From contig CAJUCE010000007.1 of NCBI GenBank assembly GCA_910584865.1, positions 110,812-138,500 on the forward strand: a DNA stretch of 27,689 bases, in the 5' to 3' direction. Numbering within the stretch: the first letter of the stretch is position 1; the number at the start of each line of letters is the position of its first letter. This DNA comes from an uncultured Acetatifactor sp. Its GTDB lineage: Bacteria > Bacillota > Clostridia > Lachnospirales > Lachnospiraceae. The notes beneath the pieces are model-generated. The model worked only from the letters and a program-made list of their open reading frames with translations, was not told the DNA's origin and did not search any database. The position numbers and the translations under genes were made by a program. Of this stretch, positions 1 through 7,556 are shown in pieces.

Positions 1-1
1 G

Positions 2-322
2 GAGGAAGGACATGCCATGGAAGAAGGACGTGCCATGGAAGAAGAGTGCGCCATGGAGGAAGGTCATGCCGTGGAGGAAGGATGCGTCATGAAGGAAGGT
101 CATGCTATGGAAGAAGGATGTGCCATGGAGGAAAGTCATGCCATGGAAGAAGGACGTGCCATGGAAGAAGAGTGCGCCATGAAGGAAGGTCATGCCGTGG
201 AGGAAAGATGCGCCATGGAGGAAGTACGCGCCCTGGAAGAAGGACGTGTCATGAAGGAAGGTCATGCCATGGAGGAAGGATGTGCTATGGGAGAAGGACG
301 TGCCATGGAAGAGGAGCGTTCC
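2..322 (+). repeat. 18-bp in-frame tandem repeat (hexapeptide array, 17 full copies plus a partial)
   Basis: Full units run every 18 bases from 17 to 322, after a partial one at the window edge. The commonest unit, at 17-34 and 143-160, is ATGGAAGAAGGACGTGCC (Met-Glu-Glu-Gly-Arg-Ala). Other units vary at codons 2 to 6, giving residues such as Lys, Val, His, Cys or Ser. Longer-range order is visible: the GRA-ECA-GHA-then-Val series starting at 17 recurs starting at 143, and a GHA-GCA pair recurs at 89 and 251. This suggests block duplications as well as single-unit slippage. Confidence 0.95.
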
Positions 323-502
323 ATGAAAAAATTCACAATTCTCATCACCCACAGGCTGGGAGCGGCACGCATGGCAGATGAGATTCTGGTATTGGACCAG
401 GGAAGGATCATGGAGCAGGGAACCCATGAAACCTTGGCGGGACTGGAAAACGGACTGTATAAGGAGATGTTCGAGAGTCAGAGGTGTTGGTATGAGACAT
501 AA
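2..502 (+). CDS. ABC exporter ATPase, C-terminal part with hexapeptide repeat array (5' end outside window)
   Basis: The reading frame is open to the left edge, so only the end of the gene is present. The last ~57 residues are a typical ABC nucleotide-binding-domain tail: ITHRL carries the H-loop histidine, followed by ADEILVLDQGRIMEQGTHETL and a short C-terminal helix. Everything visible before it is a glutamate-rich hexapeptide array of the type MEEGHA. In the neighbouring ABC protein the stretch just before the H-loop is a short helix and strand after the D-loop, so the array appears to be an expansion between Walker B/D-loop and the H-loop. The Walker A, signature and Walker B motifs, if present, lie outside the window. 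The stop overlaps the next ABC gene by 11 bases, so the pair is probably co-translated as a heterodimeric exporter. The substrate is unknown. Confidence 0.8.
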   Translation, partial: EEGHAMEEGRAMEEECAMEEGHAVEEGCVMKEGHAMEEGCAMEESHAMEEGRAMEEECAMKEGHAVEERCAMEEVRALEEGRVMKEGHAMEEGCAMGEGRAMEEERSMKKFTILITHRLGAARMADEILVLDQGRIMEQGTHETLAGLENGLYKEMFESQRCWYET

Positions 503-2360
503 AAGTTTCATTTACAATAATTTAGTGGGAATCAGGCTTCTATATAGATTGTTTCCTAAAAGTATCATTTTGTATTCGGCGCTGCAGATGCTGCACGGCG
601 TATCCTGGGTCCTGCAGGTCATGAGCGTACAGTATTTTTTTGACGGGATTTCGGAAAACCAGGGGGAAATTTCACGGCTTGTCATCAAAATACTGCTGTT
701 GGGAGCGGCATACGCCTTTGCACAGATTATGAACGGCGTTGCAAATTGTTACGGGCAAATTCTGAACCGAAAAGTGACAAAAGAGACCAATAAAATCTTA
801 TTCAGGACACTGGATCAGAAAGAGGCGATTGCTTTTGAATATGCGGATGAGTTGGATCGGATTAACAAGGCGGCCTGTGGCTGTGAGGGGGTATTTTGGG
901 TAAGTACTACCATTTTGGATATCGTATTTTTTTATGTTTTTTACTTTGTTATGATGGGGTGGTATTTGTTCTCTCTGGCACCGGTTCTGAGTATCAGCAT
1001 TGTGATTATTTTCATACCGAATGTGACAGCAAGGCTGCTTCACATGATATCATTTGAACATTTGGAGAGCGAGGCTGCGCCTGTCCGGAGAAAGATGGAC
1101 TATTATGCGGACTGCATTACCGGAAAGGAATATTATAAGGAAACTCGCCTGTGGGGATGCGGCAAATACTTTTTTGACAGGTACAACAGGATGTTAAAGA
1201 AGCTGAATCGGCTGCAGTTTCACATGCAGGTCCGTAAGGAAAAAATCAATTTTTGCATCAATGTTTTAACTGTGTCGGCATATGGCATTATTATTGGGAT
1301 GTTGGTTTATTATGTTTTGACGGACAGCATTTCCGTCGGCGCGTTTGCGGCGGTTTTTGCAGCGCTGCGTGAGTTCTATGGGTTTATGGATGAAGTGATA
1401 TCGGAGCGTCTGGCGATAGCGATGGAGAATATGGCGACGGTGAAGAACTACCTTGCATTTATTGATCCTGCTGTCGGGGAGGAAAGCGTCCGCCGGGTTC
1501 AGAAGGAGGATAAGGAGGAAAGCGTCCGCCGGGTTCAGAAGGAGGATAAGGAGGAAAGCGTCCGCCGGGTTCAGAAGACGGATAAGGAAGAGGCTGAGCA
1601 GATAAAACTGCCTGAAAAATTTGAGATACGGTTGGAGCATGTGTCTTTTGCATATCCGCAGCCGGAAACAGGGGAACGGAAGTATGCGCTTTCAGATATC
1701 GATCTGCTGATTCCCTGGGGGCAGACAGTTGCGTTGGTAGGGGAAAACGGGAGCGGGAAAAGTACGCTGTGCCATATTATTGCAGGACTGTATTCCCCTT
1801 CAGAGGGAGCGGTTTCTTATGGAGGGGTGTGCAGAGGCGGCCGGCGGATTGTAAGCGGAATATCAGCGGTTTTTCAGAAGTTCTGCCGCTACAGTATGTC
1901 ATTGGGTGAGAATGTCAGGATCAGTGACCTGGAGGCTGATAAGTCGGAGGACAGGCTGAATCAGATTTGCAGGGAGACAGGCGTAGTCCCTGAATGGGCA
2001 GGCGGAATGGACGGCATGTTGGGAAGGGAGTTCGGAGGGGCGGAAGTCTCCGGGGGCCAATGGCAGCGGATTGCAATTGCGAGAGGAATGTATCGGAACA
2101 ACAGCCTTTTGATTCTGGACGAGCCTACGGCTGCCATAGATGCCCTGGAAGAGAAGTATCTGTATGAGGAGTTTGGTAAATTGTCGCGTAACTGCACCTC
2201 CATTATAGTGACGCACCGTTTGGCCTCTGCGCAGATTGCGGACAGGATCCTGGTCATGAAGGATGGGCGCATTGTGCAGGATGGCACCCATGAGGAGCTG
2301 GTTGAAGCCCAGGGGGAATATAAGGCGATGTATGAGTTACAGAGGCAGTGGTATCGATAG
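492..2360 (+). CDS. ABC half-exporter (membrane domain fused to ATPase)
   Basis: A 622-residue half-transporter. I start it at ATG 492, which overlaps the upstream ABC stop and begins MRHKSFIYNN; a longer upstream reading exists but runs inside the previous gene. Residues ~15-320 hold about six hydrophobic membrane segments. The ATPase domain follows with Walker A GENGSGKST (about 417-425), a Q-loop in VFQKF, the signature VSGGQ (about 519), Walker B LLILDEP (about 539) and the H-loop VTHRL (about 573). A repeat-built linker at residues 330-365 joins the two halves. The layout matches type IV (exporter-fold) transporters that pair with a neighbouring half-transporter, here the gene just upstream. 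Such pairs export peptides, lipids or drugs; the sequence does not say which. Confidence 0.93.
   Translation: MRHKSFIYNNLVGIRLLYRLFPKSIILYSALQMLHGVSWVLQVMSVQYFFDGISENQGEISRLVIKILLLGAAYAFAQIMNGVANCYGQILNRKVTKETNKILFRTLDQKEAIAFEYADELDRINKAACGCEGVFWVSTTILDIVFFYVFYFVMMGWYLFSLAPVLSISIVIIFIPNVTARLLHMISFEHLESEAAPVRRKMDYYADCITGKEYYKETRLWGCGKYFFDRYNRMLKKLNRLQFHMQVRKEKINFCINVLTVSAYGIIIGMLVYYVLTDSISVGAFAAVFAALREFYGFMDEVISERLAIAMENMATVKNYLAFIDPAVGEESVRRVQKEDKEESVRRVQKEDKEESVRRVQKTDKEEAEQIKLPEKFEIRLEHVSFAYPQPETGERKYALSDIDLLIPWGQTVALVGENGSGKSTLCHIIAGLYSPSEGAVSYGGVCRGGRRIVSGISAVFQKFCRYSMSLGENVRISDLEADKSEDRLNQICRETGVVPEWAGGMDGMLGREFGGAEVSGGQWQRIAIARGMYRNNSLLILDEPTAAIDALEEKYLYEEFGKLSRNCTSIIVTHRLASAQIADRILVMKDGRIVQDGTHEELVEAQGEYKAMYELQRQWYR
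1479..1586 (+). repeat. 36-bp x3 in-frame tandem repeat in the ABC membrane-domain/ATPase linker
   Basis: There are three units, at 1479-1514, 1515-1550 and 1551-1586. Each encodes the dodecapeptide EESVRRVQKEDK. Units 1 and 2 are identical, and unit 3 differs only near its end (Glu to Thr). The near-identity points to recent duplication. The unit is 2 x 18 bp, and its first half, GAGGAAAGCGTCCGCCGG, matches a hexad in the histidine kinase at 12498-12515 in 15 of 18 positions. Confidence 0.97.
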
Positions 2361-2392
2361 AATGCAAAATAAGGAACAGCAAAGAGGGGGTG

Positions 2393-2500
2393 ATGACTGG
2401 CGAAACAGAAAGTGTTGAGGGCCTTATTCACGGATGCGGCCACGTACTGCCTTGCCCATGCAGAAACTGCGGGCATATAGAATTCTGCATGGGCTTATGA
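2393..2500 (+). CDS. Small Cys-rich ORF, 35 residues (tentative)
   Basis: A short frame starting 33 bases after the ABC half-exporter stop, directly preceded by the purine-rich stretch AAAGAGGGGG. That spacing is very short for a Shine-Dalgarno site. The peptide has five cysteines and three histidines clustered in its middle and C-terminal part, including CPCRNCGH. It could be a small zinc-binding protein, a peptide substrate of the adjacent exporter, or the start of a decayed gene. Nothing else in the sequence separates these options, and I do not recognise a family. Confidence 0.3.
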   Translation: MTGETESVEGLIHGCGHVLPCPCRNCGHIEFCMGL

Positions 2501-2694
2501 CACTATATGCTCTGCTGTTTCTGCACCTTATTCTCGCGGGCAATGAGTCAGGTCAACATAGTTGGATTTGTGCAGTGCTTGCACGGGCAATTGATGAGTG
2601 CCGCGGGTATGGCAATGGAATTCACGGACAGGGAGCCGGGCGGACATGTTTGCATGTATATCCGGCGAATGCCGTGAGGCCTTGAACCCACGCG
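2501..2694. other. Probable decayed coding region between the ABC pair and the WYL operon
   Basis: No convincing intact gene is seen. Two overlapping frames look protein-like. One (2543-2677) reads a 44-residue stretch with EFTDREPGG and ends in a stop. Another is open from about 2434 to a TGA at 2683-2685 and then continues in the same frame into the ORF at 2695. The mix suggests the remains of a longer gene interrupted by stops or frameshifts. Confidence 0.4.
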
Positions 2695-3012
2695 GTGGGA
2701 CCTCCGTGCAATCTTCATTCCCTGCTCCTGAAGAACGGAGTTCCCCCAAAGCACCTGGAGCTGATTGACGACGCAAAACTGGCGGTTTATCATATGAACA
2801 ATCTGTCCCCGGAGACCAGAAGCCGGTTTACAAACGATATTGCATTTGTGGCGGATTATCTGAATGAAGGAAATTTTGAAAAACGCAGAGGGCAGGAAAT
2901 CGCCCATCTGGAAGCCTTGTGCGACTTGATGGAGGCCCTCACCGGGGATACCCGGTTTACGGAACTGGCCACCTATTTTTTGGAAAATAAGCAGAAGGGA
3001 GAAAACGCATGA
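2695..3012 (+). CDS. Hypothetical protein, probably 5'-truncated
   Basis: A 105-residue frame ending just before the WYL regulator; the two overlap as ATGA, so they are very likely translated together. The only early start is GTG 2695, without a visible ribosome binding site. ATG 2794 is an internal alternative. The frame also continues upstream past one TGA, so the N-terminus has probably been lost. From about residue 30 the protein is acidic and apparently helical (MNNLSPETRSRF, then HLEALCDLMEAL), with no membrane segment. I do not recognise the family. Its place at the head of the WYL-EEP unit suggests a small partner or leftover of that system. Confidence 0.55.
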   Translation: MGPPCNLHSLLLKNGVPPKHLELIDDAKLAVYHMNNLSPETRSRFTNDIAFVADYLNEGNFEKRRGQEIAHLEALCDLMEALTGDTRFTELATYFLENKQKGENA

Positions 3013-4181
3013 AGAAAGGAAAAACTTATGGGGAGCCAAATAAATATGATGCTATCCGCAGTATTTTGAGGGAATATGCAGACAGAGAGCATCCGATTTC
3101 CTTGAAAAACATAGAAGAAAAGGTGAATGAAAAGGGCTATAACATTGGGAAAACTGCCGTTAAGAACTTTGTGGAGGAGATGGCTGAGTTCTATGTAACG
3201 GAAGAAGAGTGCGATGAGCTTCTGAAGGAATGGCATCTTGAGGAACGGGAAATTATTTTCTGTAAGAAGAGCAGAGAAGATGGCCGCACACTGGGATGTT
3301 GGATGCAGGAAACCATATCTGACAGCGAGTGGATGTTTCTGATGGATTCTGTTTTATACAGCAAGATACTGACTAAGAAAGAAGCGGATAATCTGGCAAA
3401 GAGAATAACGGCGTTGGCGGGAAAATCTTTTTCCGATTTGACCATGTACCGAAACAGAATGGAAGGCCAGCCATACTTTCATGGAGACGAAAAGATAGAT
3501 GAGAGCATCGGCTATATAGAAGGCCGTGTCTTGAAACAGGTGTACCTGATCAGGGAAGCGATAAAAAGGAAGCGGAAGGTAAAATTCACCCTGAATATCT
3601 ATAAGTACATACATAAGAAACAAGGGCCTGAATTGAAGCCATATGGAAAGACCGGGAGGGTATGCTCCCCTTATGATGTTGTATACTCCAATGGCCGATA
3701 TTATATGTTGGGCGCGGATTTGAATACGGAAAGGAGCGAAGGGCAAAAGTATAAGCTGTACCGCATAGATCTCATGACGGATGTATCCATCACGAAAGTA
3801 GAAGCCAGGACAAGGGAAGAGGCCGGGATCTGGGACACAGCGGATCTGTATAAATACAGAATGGAGAACCCGTATATGTTCACAGGGGAAGTGCGGCCTG
3901 TCAGGCTGCGTGTGGACAGTGAACAGTTTACGCAGATTGTGGATTGGTTCGGCGACAATTTTAGGGTGGTAGGCTGTGATGCGGATAAAGATGCTTATTA
4001 TGATATTGAAGTCAAAGTGAACACGAATAGTTTTATCTATTGGGTTCTGCAGTACAGCGGATGTGTACAGGTGCTCGATATGGCCGGAAAGGGAAAGGGG
4101 CATGTTGGGAAGGAGTCCTTTAGAGACAGGGTTGTAAGCGCGCTGAAAGACGCGCTTGGAAAGTACGAGGCAGAGAGATGA
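3009..4181 (+). CDS. WYL-domain transcriptional regulator
   Basis: A 390-residue protein. The N-terminal ~80 residues look like a winged-helix DNA-binding domain (KYDAIRSILREYADREHPIS, then a helix ending TAVKNFVEEM). The C-terminal half has the WYL-domain hallmark around residues 221-236, SPYDVVYSNGRYYMLGAD, followed by KLYRIDLMTDV. The name-giving Trp-Tyr-Leu triplet is replaced by Tyr-Tyr-Met. WYL domains are ligand sensors in regulators that often control DNA-repair or anti-phage genes, apparently by binding nucleic acid or nucleotides. The gene overlaps its neighbours by ATGA at both ends (3009 and 4178), making it the middle of a tight three-gene unit with the EEP nuclease. It is the likely regulator of that unit. 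Confidence 0.9.
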   Translation: MKKGKTYGEPNKYDAIRSILREYADREHPISLKNIEEKVNEKGYNIGKTAVKNFVEEMAEFYVTEEECDELLKEWHLEEREIIFCKKSREDGRTLGCWMQETISDSEWMFLMDSVLYSKILTKKEADNLAKRITALAGKSFSDLTMYRNRMEGQPYFHGDEKIDESIGYIEGRVLKQVYLIREAIKRKRKVKFTLNIYKYIHKKQGPELKPYGKTGRVCSPYDVVYSNGRYYMLGADLNTERSEGQKYKLYRIDLMTDVSITKVEARTREEAGIWDTADLYKYRMENPYMFTGEVRPVRLRVDSEQFTQIVDWFGDNFRVVGCDADKDAYYDIEVKVNTNSFIYWVLQYSGCVQVLDMAGKGKGHVGKESFRDRVVSALKDALGKYEAER

Positions 4182-5032
4182 GAGTCGTTACGTGGAATGT
4201 AAATCGGTTTAATGGGACGCGGGATTGGTATCATGAAGGTGATCTGGAGATTTCGGAAAGATTGGTATATGCACAGAAAATTGTCGAGAAGCTTAAAACG
4301 ATAATAGAAACCGAGGATGATATTGCAATTTTGCAGGAGGTTCCTTTTAATCGCAACGAGTGGGAGGGGGTTAAAGAATTTGAGGGGTGGGGAAAACTCC
4401 TTGAGAAAGATTTCGGAGTACACGCATGGTTCAATGAAGAGTACAAAAAGCAGGAAGAGGACAGGAGAAAGGATTTTAATTATGGGCAGTCGAATAATTT
4501 TACGATTGCAATTACAATGAAGCAAAGCAGGTGGAGGCTTAGAACTTTTGACAATCGCTTTATCAATTTCGGTGAAGAAGATGGGATGCATAATTGGGCC
4601 AACAGATACATTGAAATGGAAAATGGGAAGATATCCTTATTGGGAATACATGTAACTGCGTATGATGAAAAAAAAGAAAAGGAAGGACAGAGTTACGATA
4701 TACAATGGAAGCAGATACGTTCTGCCGCAGGTGCTACAGAGGGAGCGAAATTTACATTTATTGTTGGTGATTTTAATACGAATGATCTAAAATATAAGTC
4801 AAATACAAACATGCAGGATTTGGAAGGGAAAGATTATGTCAGAGTGATTAAAAATGATATAATAACGAATAATCGGGAGTGCACGTCTATAGATAATATT
4901 TTTATTGACAAGAGTTTCGGTTTTGACATAAGCAATGTGCAGGCAGCCGTAATAGATTCTTGCTTAATAACGCAAAGTAATAATTATTCAGTTAGATATT
5001 CGGACCATAATATATGTATATGCGAACTGTAA
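4178..5032 (+). CDS. Endonuclease/exonuclease/phosphatase (EEP) family protein 1
   Basis: A 284-residue protein with the ordered motifs of the EEP (DNase I/ExoIII-like) fold: TWNVNRF at the N-terminus (Asn7), LQEVP (metal-binding Glu54), GIHVT (His158), GDFNTND (Asp198, Asn200), SIDNIF and the final SDHN (Asp276, His277). These residues bind the metal and catalyse phosphodiester or phosphomonoester hydrolysis, so the protein looks catalytically complete. There is no signal peptide, which suggests a cytoplasmic enzyme. Its ATG overlaps the WYL stop, implying translational coupling and control by that regulator. Base composition is visibly more AT-rich than the genes on either side, a sign of separate origin. 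A terminator follows at once. The substrate, whether DNA, RNA, a second messenger or a lipid head group, cannot be read from sequence. Confidence 0.9.
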   Translation: MRVVTWNVNRFNGTRDWYHEGDLEISERLVYAQKIVEKLKTIIETEDDIAILQEVPFNRNEWEGVKEFEGWGKLLEKDFGVHAWFNEEYKKQEEDRRKDFNYGQSNNFTIAITMKQSRWRLRTFDNRFINFGEEDGMHNWANRYIEMENGKISLLGIHVTAYDEKKEKEGQSYDIQWKQIRSAAGATEGAKFTFIVGDFNTNDLKYKSNTNMQDLEGKDYVRVIKNDIITNNRECTSIDNIFIDKSFGFDISNVQAAVIDSCLITQSNNYSVRYSDHNICICEL

Positions 5033-5043
5033 TAAGCCAAAGC

Positions 5044-5071
5044 AAAAAAGGAGCCTTCTGGCTCTTTTTTT
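5044..5071 (+). terminator. Rho-independent terminator after EEP protein 1
   Basis: GGAGCC pairs with GGCTC around a TTCT loop. The stem is flanked by an A-tract before and a T-tract after (with one bulged G), a strong intrinsic terminator that may work in both directions. It closes the WYL-EEP operon. Confidence 0.88.
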
Positions 5072-5252
5072 GCAAAAAGATCTGAACACCCTGATTTAGG
5101 CAGGTTTATAAACCGCTCTGATTGTATAATTGGACGTAGATAATAAAAACGGCGAAGCGGATTCTATTATCAATCCTGATAGGCTCTCGGAACCCTGACA
5201 GGTAAAATCAGGACTCTGGTAAACCATGGAGCAGGAAAAGAGGGGGGAATCA

Positions 5253-6014
5253 ATGAAAAAGGTTTCCAGAAAGCGCTGCAGAAGGCAGAAGGGAGATTCC
5301 GAGGGCTTATTCCTGAAGAAAGAGAGGAGACGAAAGATGCAGGAACAGACCGGAAAGATACTTGAGATGGATGGTGGAATGAAAAAGTCACAAAGAGCAA
5401 TCAGGAAGAAGAAAGTCGAGGGCAGCCAGGAAGCGAATGAAATGATAGCAAGATTTTCATCCTATCTGAAGGCGCATAACATACAGTTTGCCCGACATAC
5501 TGCAGAGGACGGCACGCCGCAGATTACGATGGTATTTAAAAACTGCGACATGTGTCCATGGGAAATAACCGAAGGGTGCATTTTCTTCCATGATGACAGC
5601 ATGGAGGCGCGGGTATACTATTCCGAACTTGGCGCGGAAATATGCAGAGACTCGGAAAAGCGGCCGGATCTATACAGGCTTATGAATTTTTTACATGCAA
5701 GAGTATGGCCGATGGTCGCGTATGAAACGGAGGATGGAATTTACAGCTCGCAGAATTTTTGCCCCCGGTTTTATGTCACGGAAGACGAAAGGTTCGATAT
5801 AACGGCTGCCATCGTTATCTCGTATTCTCATTATGAATTGGACGAGCTGCAGACGGAGGACTTCATAACGGCGGCTTTGCCGGATTTACTGGACAGGTTA
5901 AGCATACCGATATTTTTCCTCCTTGGGGGCAAAATCACATTAGAGGAAGCGATCGGGATGGTGAAAAATGATATCCTGTGCGAAACGGAGGATGCTGTTT
6001 ATAGTATTAAATGA
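5253..6014 (+). CDS. Hypothetical protein, possibly YbjN-like
   Basis: A 253-residue protein. I prefer ATG 5253, with AGGGGGG five bases upstream, over ATG 5226. The first ~60 residues are very basic and low in complexity (RKRCRRQKG, KKERRRK). The rest is a compact alpha/beta domain starting about residue 66 (MIARFSSYLKAHNIQF) with alternating strands and helices and a Cys pair in NCDMCPW. The order of strands and helices resembles the YbjN / type III chaperone-like fold, an inference from pattern and not a firm match. No catalytic motif or membrane segment was seen. It stands alone between two EEP genes, downstream of a terminator, so it probably has its own promoter in the 180 bases before it. 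Confidence 0.65.
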   Translation: MKKVSRKRCRRQKGDSEGLFLKKERRRKMQEQTGKILEMDGGMKKSQRAIRKKKVEGSQEANEMIARFSSYLKAHNIQFARHTAEDGTPQITMVFKNCDMCPWEITEGCIFFHDDSMEARVYYSELGAEICRDSEKRPDLYRLMNFLHARVWPMVAYETEDGIYSSQNFCPRFYVTEDERFDITAAIVISYSHYELDELQTEDFITAALPDLLDRLSIPIFFLLGGKITLEEAIGMVKNDILCETEDAVYSIK

Positions 6015-6071
6015 AAAGAATGTGAAAAGGAGAAGTTACGCAGGTTTATAAGCAGATCGATCCGTTATGAT

Positions 6072-6278
6072 ATGGGAAAGAAGGGGCAGGGAGTGCAGTA
6101 CAATAAAAACAAGAATCTGCAGGTTACCTTTACGATACGGGAGAGCCTGTATGATAGGTTTAAGATTCTGTGTAAGGCACAGAAGAAAATGCCTGCGGCA
6201 GTGATCAAAGAGTTTATCCGGAATTATGTGAGTGAAAGGAAGGACGATTATGAGAAAATTACGGATTATGAGCATTAA
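6072..6278 (+). CDS. Small ribbon-helix-helix (CopG-like) protein
   Basis: A 68-residue protein. After a short basic N-terminus, residues ~16-52 read as a strand (LQVTFTI) then two helices (RESLYDRFKILCKAQK and PAAVIKEFIRNYV), the classic ribbon-helix-helix pattern used by small DNA-binding repressors and antitoxins. It overlaps the next gene (EEP protein 2, start 6250) by 29 bases, so the two are co-translated. That arrangement, a small RHH protein in front of a nuclease-like enzyme, is what one expects for an autoregulator or antitoxin paired with an effector. The start is not certain because the ribosome binding site is weak. Confidence 0.72.
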   Translation: MGKKGQGVQYNKNKNLQVTFTIRESLYDRFKILCKAQKKMPAAVIKEFIRNYVSERKDDYEKITDYEH

Positions 6279-7050
6279 CATGAACGATTTTGGCGGGAAG
6301 AAGAGGCATCTGATGGAGCATAAGTATTTCAGCAACAGGGACAGGGAGAAACATATCGACTGGCTGTATTGGGCAAAATATGTGGACAAGTCCGAAACAT
6401 GGGAAGCCTTCAAGCGGTATATACTGCAGAAAAATCCGGATATTTTATTCGTGGAGGAGATGCTCATTAGCTGTTATGAGGAGATAGATTTTCTGGGCGA
6501 ACTGAAAAAGCTGGGGTACATATATGTTGACGAAAGCCTGCCGGAGAGAGGAAATTATTCACTGACCATGTCTTTTTACAAAGGAGAGGAGCCGGAATAT
6601 GTGGAATCCCCGGGGAACTACCGCAGGTACAGGAGCGTTATATGCAGGATTGCGGATATGCTTGTGTACGGCAGCCATTTCCCCAGTGAATCCGATGAAG
6701 AATTTCTGGCATATACGGATGCTTTCATAAGGGCAAACCTGAGCCGGGACATACTGCTTATCGGAGATTTGAATGCCAATAACCCTGAACGGGGCAACAG
6801 GAAGATGCTGAACCGTCTTCTGGAGGACGGGGCGGTGGATCTTTGGACTGCGGCCGGAAATCCTGAAGATACGCCTACTGAGGCAAAATACCGGAAGAGG
6901 ATTGACTACGCCATTGCATCTCCTTCTCTTGCGGAAAAGGTGCGGAACATCGAGATTGATTCCTTCCCCATGGAAAGTGGTATGACGGATCATGCAGCTG
7001 TTATTGTTGACATTGAGATTGAAGAAAATGAGTTACAGGAAAATAACTGA
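6250..7050 (+). CDS. Endonuclease/exonuclease/phosphatase (EEP) family protein 2
   Basis: A 266-residue protein from ATG 6250, chosen because AAGGAAGG lies just upstream; a GTG at 6232 would add six residues. The EEP motif order is again present: SINMNDF near the N-terminus, FVEEM (metal-ligand Glu), YGSHFPS (His), GDLNANNPERGNR, RIDYAIASP and the C-terminal TDHAAVIVDI (Asp-His pair). It is clearly a member of the same superfamily as EEP protein 1, but the two differ at most positions and in their insertions, so this is not a recent duplicate. The gene is coupled to the ribbon-helix-helix gene in front and overlaps the DUF4253-like gene behind. Predicted cytoplasmic; substrate unknown. Confidence 0.87.
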   Translation: MRKLRIMSINMNDFGGKKRHLMEHKYFSNRDREKHIDWLYWAKYVDKSETWEAFKRYILQKNPDILFVEEMLISCYEEIDFLGELKKLGYIYVDESLPERGNYSLTMSFYKGEEPEYVESPGNYRRYRSVICRIADMLVYGSHFPSESDEEFLAYTDAFIRANLSRDILLIGDLNANNPERGNRKMLNRLLEDGAVDLWTAAGNPEDTPTEAKYRKRIDYAIASPSLAEKVRNIEIDSFPMESGMTDHAAVIVDIEIEENELQENN

Positions 7051-7504
7051 TACAATTTGTTTTAGGAATATATACTGTACGCCAATGAAGTCTGCAGTAA
7101 ACCGCAACGATATCGTTGCAGCGGATTTAAAACCGCCGGCCATAGGGGGATATTATTATGACGATTCCCCGGGAAAATTTCATCGTAGAAACGAAGAAAA
7201 TATATTGGTACGCTTTGGGATCGAACATGCCTATCAGGTATTCAATTTCCTGGAAAGCTACTGGGGCGACTTTAATGCCTGCCCAAACTGCCGTACCATG
7301 AAGGAAAAGGCGAGGGAGTGGCATGACAGATACGGCGCGGAATTAATAAGGATTTCCCATGATACCCTGACTTTTCAGTGCCGGGGATTGTCAACGGAGG
7401 AGGCCGAAGAAATCATCGAAGAGGCATCTAGGCTTCATGCGGAAATCATAGATTGTAAGCAGGAAGAGTTGACTGCATATATGACAAGGGAAGGCAAATC
7501 TTGA
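7028..7504 (+). CDS. DUF4253-like protein
   Basis: About 158 residues if started at ATG 7028, which overlaps the end of EEP protein 2. ATG 7085 is an alternative with no better ribosome binding site. The C-terminal half, EWHDRYGAELIRISHDTLTF followed by an acidic helix STEEAEEIIEEASRL, resembles the core of DUF4253 proteins, whose function is unknown. A FNACPNCRTM motif adds a Cys pair. No membrane segment. Its coupling to EEP protein 2 suggests it belongs to the same functional unit. Confidence 0.65.
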   Translation: MSYRKITDTICFRNIYCTPMKSAVNRNDIVAADLKPPAIGGYYYDDSPGKFHRRNEENILVRFGIEHAYQVFNFLESYWGDFNACPNCRTMKEKAREWHDRYGAELIRISHDTLTFQCRGLSTEEAEEIIEEASRLHAEIIDCKQEELTAYMTREGKS

Positions 7505-7556
7505 AAGCAGAAATCTTAGCGGACGCTTCGAGGGGGACAAACAGGATGCGGAGGAA

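Noticed and set aside
2..322. Possible CRISPR array from short regular repeats
   Set aside because: Units are contiguous with no spacers, in frame and translated; this is a coding minisatellite.
46..381. Alternative frame through the 18-bp repeats
   Set aside because: Any frame of a repeat without stops stays open. Only the frame ending in the ABC ATPase tail joins a known domain.
5101..6052. Repeated 12-mer GCAGGTTTATAA at about 5100 and 6040
   Set aside because: Short, AT-rich, and the flanks do not align; probably chance or a weak shared leader motif.
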